A stretch of DNA of 64,000 nucleotides from NCBI GenBank assembly GCA_013213785.1, contig JABSPZ010000009.1, positions 62,001 through 126,000 of the forward strand, given 5' to 3'. The notes beneath the pieces are model-generated. The model was not told where the DNA came from. It made no database searches and saw only the letters and a list, made by a program, of their open reading frames with translations. This DNA is from Henriciella sp. (GTDB lineage Bacteria > Pseudomonadota > Alphaproteobacteria > Caulobacterales > Hyphomonadaceae). The position numbers and the translations under genes were made by a program. How positions within the stretch are numbered: position 1 is the stretch's first letter; each line of letters begins with the position of its first letter. Shown piece by piece: positions 33,675-41,451 of this stretch.

Positions 33675-36164
33675 ATGCGATTTTTGTTGGCAGGGCTCGT
33701 AACCGCGCTGACGATTTCCGGAGCAGAAGCTCAAGGAATTCAACAAACCAAAGGCGATTTTGAAGATAAGTTTCGACAGCTGGACGAGGTTCTACCGAGC
33801 CCGAACGTCTATCGAAACGCTGCTGGTGAACCCGGCCATGAGTATTGGCAACAGGAAGCAGACTATTCCATCAAGGTCAGCTTGGATGAGCCCGCGCGGC
33901 GGCTGACGGCGTCGTCGACGATCACTTATAAGAACAATTCGCCGGATACGCTTCGCTATCTGTGGCTGCAGCTCGATCAGAACCGGTTCCGCGAGGATTC
34001 TATTGCGGAAATGACCCGTACGTTCTCCGCGAAAGCGCCTGGCTCTGTGAATGCGCGCCAAGCACCTACGCCTCAAATCACGCTACGCTCTCTGCGCCGG
34101 ATGCAATCGCAAGCCGACAATGAGTATGGTTATGACATCACCCGCGTTACTGATACACGCGGAAACGCCCTGCCAAACACAATCGTCGGAACGCTGATGC
34201 GGATCGACCTGCCACGTCCTTTGGCGCCGGGCAGAAGCACCAGCTTCGAAATCGATTGGGCGTATAATCTGATCGAACAGAAAGCCATGGGCGGCCGTGC
34301 TGGATACGAGCATTTCCCGGATGATGAGCGCGAAGGCGGCAACGATATTTTCCTCGTCGCTCAATGGTTCCCGCGCATGATTGCCTATTCAGACTATGAA
34401 GGCTGGCACAACAAAGAGTTCCTCGGCAGCGGCGAGTTCACACTCGAGTTTGGGGACTATGATGTCGAAATCACCGTGCCGAACGATCACGTCGTTTCTG
34501 CCTCAGGTGTTCTGCAGAATGACCGCGAGGTTCTGACATCAACGCAGCGCGCGCGCCTAACCGAAGCTGAAGATGCCGATCGTCCTGTTTTTGTCGTGAC
34601 ACCGGAAGAAGCCGAGGCGAATGAAAGCTCGAACCCGACCGGGTCAAAGACCTGGAAGTTTGAGGCGGATAATGTTCGTGACTTCGCTTGGGCGAGTTCT
34701 CGTAAGTTCGCCTGGGACGCGCAAGGGTTCAAACAGCCTGGCGCTGAGTTTGAGAACGTCATGGCAATGTCTTTCTACCCGAAAGAGGGCGGAGAGCTCT
34801 GGCAGAAATACTCGACCACTGCGGTCATCCACACGATGGATGTCTATAACCGGTTCGCGTTTGATTATCCGTATCCAACCTCGCAGTCCGTCAATGGGCC
34901 TGTCGGTGGTATGGAATACCCGATGATCACCTTTAACGGCCCGCGGACAACGCTTCAGGACGATGGTTCTCGAACCTACACAATGGCCGAGAAACGCTTC
35001 CTGATCGGCGTGGTCATCCACGAGATCGGCCACATCTACTTCCCAATGGTCGTGAACTCTGACGAGCGCCAATGGACCTGGATGGATGAGGGGCATAACA
35101 GCTTCCTCGATAGCGTTGCGGGCTATGAGTGGGATCCGAATATTCCATGGACCCGGTCCCTTCCGCGCGATCTGATCTATTACATGGTTTCGGACAATCA
35201 GGTCCCGATCATGACTCAGTCAGACAGCGTTCTGCAGCTTGGCCCGAACGCTTATGGTAAGCCGTCTGCGGCTCTGCATATTCTCCGCGATACGATCCTC
35301 GGCCGCGAGAAGTTCGACTTCGCGTTCCGTGAGTATTCGCGCCGTTGGAAGTTCAAACGTCCTACACCGAGCGACTTCTTCCGCACTATGGAAGAGGCCT
35401 CGGGCGTCGACTTGGATTGGTTCTGGCGTGGATGGTTCTACACCACCGACCATGTCGATATCTCGCTTGACCGTGTGTTCCACATGGAAATGAACACAGA
35501 AGACCCAGATATCGATCTTGATCGTCTACGCGCCGATGTTGCGAGCCAGCCGAAAAAAGTTGGCGTCGAACTCAACGAAGAAGAAGGCCTGGAGACTTGG
35601 GTCGAGCGCTTCCCGGATATTCGTGATTTCTATGACGAGAACGATATCTACACCGTAACGAATAAAGATCGTAACGATTACAAGAACTTCCTCGAAGGCT
35701 TGGATGATCTTGACCGAGCGGTTTTTGATCGCGCCGTTGCAGAAGATGCTGAGTACTATGCGCTCGAGTTTTCCAACATTGGTGGTCTCGTGATGCCAAT
35801 CATTCTCGGACTAGAATTCACCGATGGCACGACTGAGCGCATGTACATTCCGGCCGAGGTTTGGCGCCGTAACCCACACCGCGTGAGCAAACTTCTCGTC
35901 TTTGAAAAAGGCAAAGAGTTGGCTCAAATCGTTGTGGACCCGGATTGGGAAACTGCCGACGCGGACATTGAAAACAATTACTATCCGCGCCGTATTACGC
36001 CGTCTCGGGTAGAATCGTTCAAATTCCGTGCGCCATTTAGTTATGACCGCCGCGATATCATGCAGGACATCAAAACCGAGTTGGAAACCGACGAAGACGG
36101 TGATGACGAAGAGGGCGATGATGAGAATGCTGCAGAAGATACCGATGACGGTGCGGAGGAGTAG
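33675..36164 (+). CDS. M1-family zinc metallopeptidase, exported
   Basis: An 829-residue aminopeptidase N-like (M1) enzyme with a Sec signal peptide (MRFLLAGLVTALTISGAEA). The zinc site is complete: HEIGH (449-453) and E472 in WMDEGHNSF, 18 residues after the second histidine. The substrate-gating GxMEN equivalent is GGMEY, just upstream. The C-terminal part is acidic and ends in an Asp/Glu-rich tail (about 25 residues), unusual for the family. Such M1 enzymes degrade peptides in the periplasm or outside. The DUF6702-like gene starts three bases after the stop. Confidence 0.92.
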   Translation: MRFLLAGLVTALTISGAEAQGIQQTKGDFEDKFRQLDEVLPSPNVYRNAAGEPGHEYWQQEADYSIKVSLDEPARRLTASSTITYKNNSPDTLRYLWLQLDQNRFREDSIAEMTRTFSAKAPGSVNARQAPTPQITLRSLRRMQSQADNEYGYDITRVTDTRGNALPNTIVGTLMRIDLPRPLAPGRSTSFEIDWAYNLIEQKAMGGRAGYEHFPDDEREGGNDIFLVAQWFPRMIAYSDYEGWHNKEFLGSGEFTLEFGDYDVEITVPNDHVVSASGVLQNDREVLTSTQRARLTEAEDADRPVFVVTPEEAEANESSNPTGSKTWKFEADNVRDFAWASSRKFAWDAQGFKQPGAEFENVMAMSFYPKEGGELWQKYSTTAVIHTMDVYNRFAFDYPYPTSQSVNGPVGGMEYPMITFNGPRTTLQDDGSRTYTMAEKRFLIGVVIHEIGHIYFPMVVNSDERQWTWMDEGHNSFLDSVAGYEWDPNIPWTRSLPRDLIYYMVSDNQVPIMTQSDSVLQLGPNAYGKPSAALHILRDTILGREKFDFAFREYSRRWKFKRPTPSDFFRTMEEASGVDLDWFWRGWFYTTDHVDISLDRVFHMEMNTEDPDIDLDRLRADVASQPKKVGVELNEEEGLETWVERFPDIRDFYDENDIYTVTNKDRNDYKNFLEGLDDLDRAVFDRAVAEDAEYYALEFSNIGGLVMPIILGLEFTDGTTERMYIPAEVWRRNPHRVSKLLVFEKGKELAQIVVDPDWETADADIENNYYPRRITPSRVESFKFRAPFSYDRRDIMQDIKTELETDEDGDDEEGDDENAAEDTDDGAEE

Positions 36165-36167
36165 GAC

Positions 36168-36704
36168 GTGAAGTCTGTTCTTCAATCTCTAATCGTTGCG
36201 GCCGCGTTTGCGGCCGCTCCTTTCTGCGGCGCGAGCGCGCACGAGCAGGCCGTCGCGTTTACGGAACTCGTCATCAAAGCCAGTGGCGCCGAGACCGATT
36301 GTTCCGTCGAAGGGTGCCGAATTGAAGTAGCGCACCGCTTGGCCATCCATGATGCGGAAAGCACCTTGATGAATGTGCTCGGCGCTCGCGCTGATCTGTA
36401 TGGGGATCGTGCGGCTCAAACGAAGCTTGAGGCCTATGTGGCTGGCCGTTTCTCTCTTACAGATCCAGCGACGAGCAAGCCGGTGGACCTAACGCTTCTC
36501 GGTGGTGAAGTTGAACGTGGATTTTACTGGGTTTACCTCGAAGGTGAGATCCCCGCTGAGACGGCTGAACTGGATGTTTCAAACACAGTTATGATGGACG
36601 CGATCCCTAATCAGACCAATCGCGTGAATATTCGCCGAGATGGCGAAACGCGAACGCTCGTGTTTCGCGGGGCATCGCGCCCCAAATCCTACCGCATTCG
36701 TTAG
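36168..36704 (+). CDS. DUF6702-like exported protein
   Basis: A 178-residue protein with a signal peptide (MKSVLQSLIVAAAFAAAPFCGASA) followed directly by HEQAVAFTELVIKASG. The pattern 'H..avsfTEl......e...CrIEVAHRLAIHDAE' resembles the DUF6702 family, small exported beta proteins often found beside M1 metallopeptidases. It starts with GTG at 36168, three bases after the M1 stop, and the GAGGAG ribosome site lies inside the end of that gene, so the two are translationally coupled. Family label moderate; function unknown. Confidence 0.7.
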   Translation: MKSVLQSLIVAAAFAAAPFCGASAHEQAVAFTELVIKASGAETDCSVEGCRIEVAHRLAIHDAESTLMNVLGARADLYGDRAAQTKLEAYVAGRFSLTDPATSKPVDLTLLGGEVERGFYWVYLEGEIPAETAELDVSNTVMMDAIPNQTNRVNIRRDGETRTLVFRGASRPKSYRIR

Positions 36705-36760
36705 ATGACAGCGATCTGAAAGCGTCCTAGACAACGCCAATCATTTCAGGAGAAATCGTC

Positions 36761-37648
36761 TTGCGCACTCTTCTCGTGGCCCTTGGCGGCCTCTTTCTCG
36801 CAGCATGTGGTGGAGAAACCATGGATCCTATCGACCCGAACGACCCGCTCGCCAGTTACATCCCGTGGGATGCTGAGCGCGATGGCGTACAGACGACCGA
36901 AAGCGGTCTGCAATATGTGATTGTCCGCGAAGGCGAAGAGGGCGGTGATACGCCGGGGCCACGCGACCGCGTCAGCGTTATGTATGATGGCCGTCTTGTG
37001 GATGGCACTGTGTTCGATAGCTCTTATGAGCGCGGGTCGTCCGCAACATTTGGCGTCAATCAAGTCATCTCGGGCTGGACTGAAGGTCTGCAGCTCATGT
37101 CAGTCGGCGACGAGTTCATTTTCTACATCCCGACTGAGCTTGGCTACGGTGACCGCCCGCGTCCAGGCGGCAAAATCAAACCAGGTGATGATCTGATTTT
37201 CCGTGTCGAGCTTCAGCAGGTCGTGAAAGCACCAGAACCACGTGCCACAGATGATGCCGCTTGGGACAATTTCACGCCTTGGAACTCAGATCTGCCGGAA
37301 ATCCAGAAAACAGGAACCGGTCTGGAATACGTTGTCCTCGCGAGCGGGGACGAAGCCGGAACGAGTCCAAAAGGCGCCGACCGGGTTGTGGTCTATTATG
37401 AAGGCCGGTTTGACGATGGCGGAGAGGTCTTCGATAGCGCGTTCAAACGCGGCGAGGCGGCATTGTTTCCGGCCAATCGCGTCATTCCAGGCTGGGTTGA
37501 GGCGCTACAATTGATGAAGCCTGGCGACCGTTGGCTTGTCCACGTTCCAGGCAATCTGGCCTATGGACCATCTGGCAACGGCCCAATTCCACCGAATGCT
37601 GCCTTGAATTTTGAGGTAGAATTAATGGATGTCGTGCCAGTCGAGTAG
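36761..37648 (+). CDS. Double-domain FKBP-type peptidyl-prolyl isomerase lipoprotein
   Basis: A 295-residue lipoprotein (signal MRTLLVALGGLFLAAC) with two FKBP domains, about residues 43-155 and 170-293. Both keep the FKBP active-site set: YDGRLVDGTVFDSS, FGVNQVISGW, LGYGD, IFRVEL in the first, and YEGRF..GGEVFDSA, FPANRVIPGW, LAYGP, NFEVEL in the second. Each domain is preceded by a 'PW......GvQ.T.SGL.YVVL..G' lead-in. It probably folds proteins in the periplasm. The start is TTG 36761 behind AGGAG. It is followed by a diverged paralogue. Confidence 0.9.
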   Translation: MRTLLVALGGLFLAACGGETMDPIDPNDPLASYIPWDAERDGVQTTESGLQYVIVREGEEGGDTPGPRDRVSVMYDGRLVDGTVFDSSYERGSSATFGVNQVISGWTEGLQLMSVGDEFIFYIPTELGYGDRPRPGGKIKPGDDLIFRVELQQVVKAPEPRATDDAAWDNFTPWNSDLPEIQKTGTGLEYVVLASGDEAGTSPKGADRVVVYYEGRFDDGGEVFDSAFKRGEAALFPANRVIPGWVEALQLMKPGDRWLVHVPGNLAYGPSGNGPIPPNAALNFEVELMDVVPVE

Positions 37649-37688
37649 ATAAGCGCGAACGGAGCGTTTTACTGAGAGGGGCTTTAAA

Positions 37689-38684
37689 ATGATCCGCAAC
37701 TTACAAATCACAATCGCAACCGTCTCGGCCATGGGGCTGGTCGGGTGTGCGTCACTTCCAGAGGTTTCGCTTCCGACAAATGCGGGTGGGATCTTTGGTG
37801 GCGGGGTGCCTGACTGCCCAGACCTTCGGAGCGGACCCAGCCCGTTCACGCCACCATTCCCAGCGGAATGCGCGAGTATGAATAAAACAGCGACGGGCGT
37901 TCGCTATATCCCCATTTCGAACGGGGATATGGCCGAAGGGTCGCCGTCTGCTGATGCAACGATCGTGGTCAGCTATGAAGCTTTCCTAGCCACTGATGGC
38001 ACATTGATCGATAGTTCCTATGCGCGCGGCGAGCCAAGCGTTTATGATATGTCGGAGCTGATCGATGGTTGGGCCGAGGCTGTAAGCCTTATGAATCCGG
38101 GCGACGAATGGTTGGTCTATGTGCCCTCTGCGCAAGCTTTTGGCGATGAGCCCTTGGGCGATTTGATCCCGGCTGGATCTGACTTGATTTACCGTGTGAA
38201 GCTTGATGGCTTCCTTTCCTCATCCGAGGTTGAGCAAGTCGCAGCGTCACGCCCAGAGGTGCCCGTAGGAAGTACAGGCCCCGATATGGCGGCCTGGCAA
38301 GCCAATTTCCCGTGGGACGCCGATCGCGACGGCGTTCAGACGCTTCCCAGCGGTCTGTCGATTGTTGTTTTGGAATCCGGTGATTCAGGAGGCTTAAGCC
38401 CGTCCGAAACCGACGGTGTTCGCATCCATTATGAAGGGCGTTTCGCCGATACGAGCGAGTTCTTTGATAGTTCTTGGTCAGCGGGTGGTCCTGTTGAACA
38501 TACAGCTGGTGGCTTTGTCGCAGGCTTTTCTGAGGCATTGATGATGATGCGCGCGGGCGATCGCTATCTTGTCCATATCCCGGCTGAGCTGGCTTATGGC
38601 GAGGCTGGAATTGATGGGGTCATTCCACCCAATGCCGATCTCATGTTCCAGATCGAGCTGCTGGACGTACTTCCGACAGAGTAA
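37689..38684 (+). CDS. Degenerate double-FKBP lipoprotein paralogue
   Basis: A 331-residue lipoprotein (MIRNLQITIATVSAMGLVGC) with the same two-FKBP layout as its upstream neighbour but eroded active sites. Domain 1 has I for F in TLIDSS, Y for F in VYDMSELIDGW, F for Y in QAFGDE, and IYRVKL for IFRVEL. Domain 2 has AGGFVAGF where the family has (V/I)I.GW, losing the floor tryptophan. Length between motifs is kept, so the fold is likely intact while isomerase activity may be low; a chaperone or binding role is possible. Probably co-transcribed with the 36761 gene (40-base gap). Confidence 0.85.
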   Translation: MIRNLQITIATVSAMGLVGCASLPEVSLPTNAGGIFGGGVPDCPDLRSGPSPFTPPFPAECASMNKTATGVRYIPISNGDMAEGSPSADATIVVSYEAFLATDGTLIDSSYARGEPSVYDMSELIDGWAEAVSLMNPGDEWLVYVPSAQAFGDEPLGDLIPAGSDLIYRVKLDGFLSSSEVEQVAASRPEVPVGSTGPDMAAWQANFPWDADRDGVQTLPSGLSIVVLESGDSGGLSPSETDGVRIHYEGRFADTSEFFDSSWSAGGPVEHTAGGFVAGFSEALMMMRAGDRYLVHIPAELAYGEAGIDGVIPPNADLMFQIELLDVLPTE

Positions 38685-38689
38685 TCGTG

Positions 38690-39301
38690 TTAAAACCCAG
38701 ATCCAGGGCGACTGAGATAATCGGCTTCGGCGGCCGAATTCTCTCGGCCTAAGATCGCGTTGCGGTGCGGGAAGCGTCCAAACTGCTCAATCACTTTGCG
38801 GTGTTGGTGCGCATAATCGATTGAGCTGTAAATGAGCGGCTGAAATGCCGGACGGCTGTCCGATGCCAACGCTTCAAATGCCGTCACGCAGGCATCCTGA
38901 TCGCTGAGCACTTCAGAGTGTTCCAGCGGCATCAGCAGAAATGAGCGCTCGACTTCGGTTAGTTGCGAAGTGTCCCCGCGTGCCAGAGCAGCTTTGCAAA
39001 GTTTCAGGGCCAAATCATCGAAGGCAAATGCCTTGGGCGTGCCGCGATGAATGTTGCGGCTAAACTGATCCAATACGATCACGGCTGCGAGCGTTTGCCG
39101 GGGACCTGCTTGGTACCAGATATCCGCTAGGCCGTCCCCCATTGCATCCAACAGATCGCCAAAATGGATTTCAATAAACGCATCTGTGTCTGCGGACTTC
39201 GTGAACCAGCGCTTATGTAACTGGTTTGCTGCCAAATGGTCATGAGTGGCAGGGCCAATCCAATAGTCGAGCACTGCACCGGGGGTTGGGAGACTGTTCA
39301 T
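38690..39301 (-). CDS. DUF924 family protein
   Basis: A 203-residue alpha-helical protein of the DUF924 family (TPR-like fold). Characteristic stretches are 'VLDYWIG', 'KRWFTKSADTDAFI..HF', 'VIVLDQFSRNIHRGTPKAFAFD' and 'LLMPLEHSEVLSDQ'. The role of the family is not established. It is encoded four bases downstream of ubiG on the same strand, hence in one operon, and converges with the FKBP gene. Confidence 0.9.
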   Translation of the reverse strand: MNSLPTPGAVLDYWIGPATHDHLAANQLHKRWFTKSADTDAFIEIHFGDLLDAMGDGLADIWYQAGPRQTLAAVIVLDQFSRNIHRGTPKAFAFDDLALKLCKAALARGDTSQLTEVERSFLLMPLEHSEVLSDQDACVTAFEALASDSRPAFQPLIYSSIDYAHQHRKVIEQFGRFPHRNAILGRENSAAEADYLSRPGSGF

Positions 39302-39305
39302 GGCG

Positions 39306-40082
39306 TCATGTCTTTGGTCGATGCGACACCATCATGTAATTGACCTTGGTATCCCCGGACAGCCGCCACTGATCGCTGAGCGGATTGAAGCTCACGCCTT
39401 GCGCGGCCTCGACATTTAGGCCGGCTTCGCGGAGTGGGGCATCGATTTCGTCGGGTCGTAGGAACTTCTCAAACTCATGCGTTCCGCGCGGCAACCAGCC
39501 GAGCACATATTCCGCCCCGACAATGGCCAGTGCAAAAGCTTTTGCTGTGCGATTGAGCGTCGCAACGATCATCAAGCCGCCAGGTTTTACGAGACCAGCG
39601 CAATCTTTGAGGAATTGTGCGGGATCCGCCACATGCTCGACGACTTCCAAGTTCAGCACCACATCGAACGGCGCCTCGCCCCGTTCAATGAGTTCTTCGA
39701 CGGTCCCGGCACGGAAATCGATATTCAGACCACCCTGCTCGGCGTGCGTCATGGCGGTTTTGATATTTGCTTCACTTGCGTCCACCGCGGTGACGCTGGC
39801 ACCCAGACGGGTCATCGGTTCACTGACCAGACCGCCGCCGCAGCCAATATCTAAGAACCGCAATCCTTCAAACGGACGTTTTGCGCTCGGGTCTAAGCCA
39901 AAATGGAACTCAACCGTGTCTCGGATAAAACCTAGACGCACGGGATTGAATTTGTGTAGCGGGCGGAACTTGCCCTTCGGGTCCCACCATTCCGCGGCCA
40001 TGGCCGTAAATTTGGCGACCTCGCTAGGGTCGATACTTGGCCGTGTGGGCGAATTTTGAGCGGTCTTCGTGGCAGCTGTCAT
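39306..40082 (-). CDS. ubiG: Ubiquinone biosynthesis O-methyltransferase
   Basis: SAM-dependent enzyme (258 residues) carrying out both O-methylations of ubiquinone synthesis, at the inner membrane. The class I motif is [19 protein letters not shown], preceded by the UbiG signature [30 protein letters not shown]. '[12 protein letters not shown]' and '[11 protein letters not shown]' are also typical of the family. It is divergent from lysC, the usual alphaproteobacterial neighbour. Confidence 0.95.
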   Translation of the reverse strand: MTAATKTAQNSPTRPSIDPSEVAKFTAMAAEWWDPKGKFRPLHKFNPVRLGFIRDTVEFHFGLDPSAKRPFEGLRFLDIGCGGGLVSEPMTRLGASVTAVDASEANIKTAMTHAEQGGLNIDFRAGTVEELIERGEAPFDVVLNLEVVEHVADPAQFLKDCAGLVKPGGLMIVATLNRTAKAFALAIVGAEYVLGWLPRGTHEFEKFLRPDEIDAPLREAGLNVEAAQGVSFNPLSDQWRLSGDTKVNYMMVSHRPKT

Positions 40083-40175
40083 GAGTTTAGCTATCCTAAT
40101 TGCGATTTCGCGCCGAGCCCTTTAAGGAAGCGCCTGCTTACTTCATCGCAGATGGTATGTTTTGACGAGGCGGCA

Positions 40176-41426
40176 ATGGCGCGCACTGTACTGAAATTTG
40201 GCGGAACCTCCGTCGCAGATCTCAACCGCATCTCTCATGTGGCTGATATCGTGGCGCATCGCGCTGCAAATGGCGAAAAAATCGCGGTTATCGTTTCGGC
40301 GATGTCTGGCGAGACGAATAAGCTTGTCTCCCTGGCAAAAGGCGCCGCAGGAACCGACGTCGTCGGCGACGCGTTTGACGACGAGTACGATGTCGTCGTT
40401 GCCTCTGGTGAGCAAGTCACCAGCGGTCTGCTGGCGCTATCGCTTCGTAAACGCGGGCTCAAAGCGCGCAGCTGGCTTGGCTGGCAGATGCGAATGAAAA
40501 CGCGCGAAGGCCACGGCGCAGCCCGAATTGATGGTTTTGACGAAGATAGCGGCCTCGGCGCGGCGATTGATTCCGGCGAGATCGCCGTGATTGCTGGGTT
40601 CCAAGGCGTTACGGACGAGGGGCGCGTTTCGACCCTTGGACGCGGCGGATCTGATACAACGGCCGTGGCGGTTGCAGCTGCGCTCGGATCGGTGCCATGC
40701 GACATCTATACCGACGTCGACGGCGTTTACACGACCGATCCCCGCATCGTGCCGCAAGCGCGCCGTCTGCCGCGTGTGTCCTATGAAGAAATGCTCGAAA
40801 TGGCGTCTCTCGGCGCGAAAGTGCTGCAAACGCGCTCGGTCGAGCTCGCAATGAACCATCAAGTGCCGCTTCGGGTGCTTTCAAGTTTTGCCGAGCCTGA
40901 GGACAACAATCCCGGGACTTGGATCTGCAATGAGGATGAGATCGTGGAAAAACAAGTTGTAAACGGCGTTACTTATTCACGGGACGAAGCCAAGATCACG
41001 CTGTACGGCATGGCGGATAAGCCAGGGACATCGTCACAACTGTTTGCGCTGTTGGCGCGTGAGGGCGTGAATGTCGACATGATTGTTCAGGCGAATGCGC
41101 GCGGGGAAGGCCGTGCGAACATGGTTTTCACGTGTACCAGTGGGGACAGCGAGAAGGCCCAGCGGGTCCTCGAAGCTAATCGCGAAATGGTAACGTTCGA
41201 CAATATGGAAGTGGCCCGGGATGTTGCGAAAGTCTCGGTTGTTGGCGTGGGGATGAAATCGCATACAGGTGTCGCTGAAACGATGTTTGACGCGCTCGCC
41301 GCGAAGAATATCAACATCGACGTTATCTCAACCTCTGAGATCAAGATTTCCGTCTTGATCGATACAGATTATACCGAACTCGCTGTCCGCGCGCTTCACA
41401 CCGCGTTTGACCTTGACGCGAGCTAG
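40176..41426 (+). CDS. lysC: Aspartate kinase
   Basis: First enzyme of the aspartate family pathway (lysine, threonine, methionine, diaminopimelate), 416 residues. It shows the kinase motif VLKFGGTSVAD at the N-terminus, 'TLGRGGSDTTAVAVA', the 'YTDVDGVYTTDPR' loop and two C-terminal ACT domains for feedback control (MVFTCTSG and 'EIKISVLID' regions). ATG 40176 behind GAGGCG gives the canonical start; the 40-codon extension overlaps ubiG. With lysA at 21-22 kb it covers both ends of the lysine route. Confidence 0.96.
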   Translation: MARTVLKFGGTSVADLNRISHVADIVAHRAANGEKIAVIVSAMSGETNKLVSLAKGAAGTDVVGDAFDDEYDVVVASGEQVTSGLLALSLRKRGLKARSWLGWQMRMKTREGHGAARIDGFDEDSGLGAAIDSGEIAVIAGFQGVTDEGRVSTLGRGGSDTTAVAVAAALGSVPCDIYTDVDGVYTTDPRIVPQARRLPRVSYEEMLEMASLGAKVLQTRSVELAMNHQVPLRVLSSFAEPEDNNPGTWICNEDEIVEKQVVNGVTYSRDEAKITLYGMADKPGTSSQLFALLAREGVNVDMIVQANARGEGRANMVFTCTSGDSEKAQRVLEANREMVTFDNMEVARDVAKVSVVGVGMKSHTGVAETMFDALAAKNINIDVISTSEIKISVLIDTDYTELAVRALHTAFDLDAS

Positions 41427-41451
41427 GTGAACCCCCCATCTGAGCCCAGGC

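Noticed and set aside
39385-40059. 224-codon open frame on the plus strand inside ubiG
   Set aside because: Antisense to a gene with full UbiG motifs; Ser/Pro/Arg-rich shadow.
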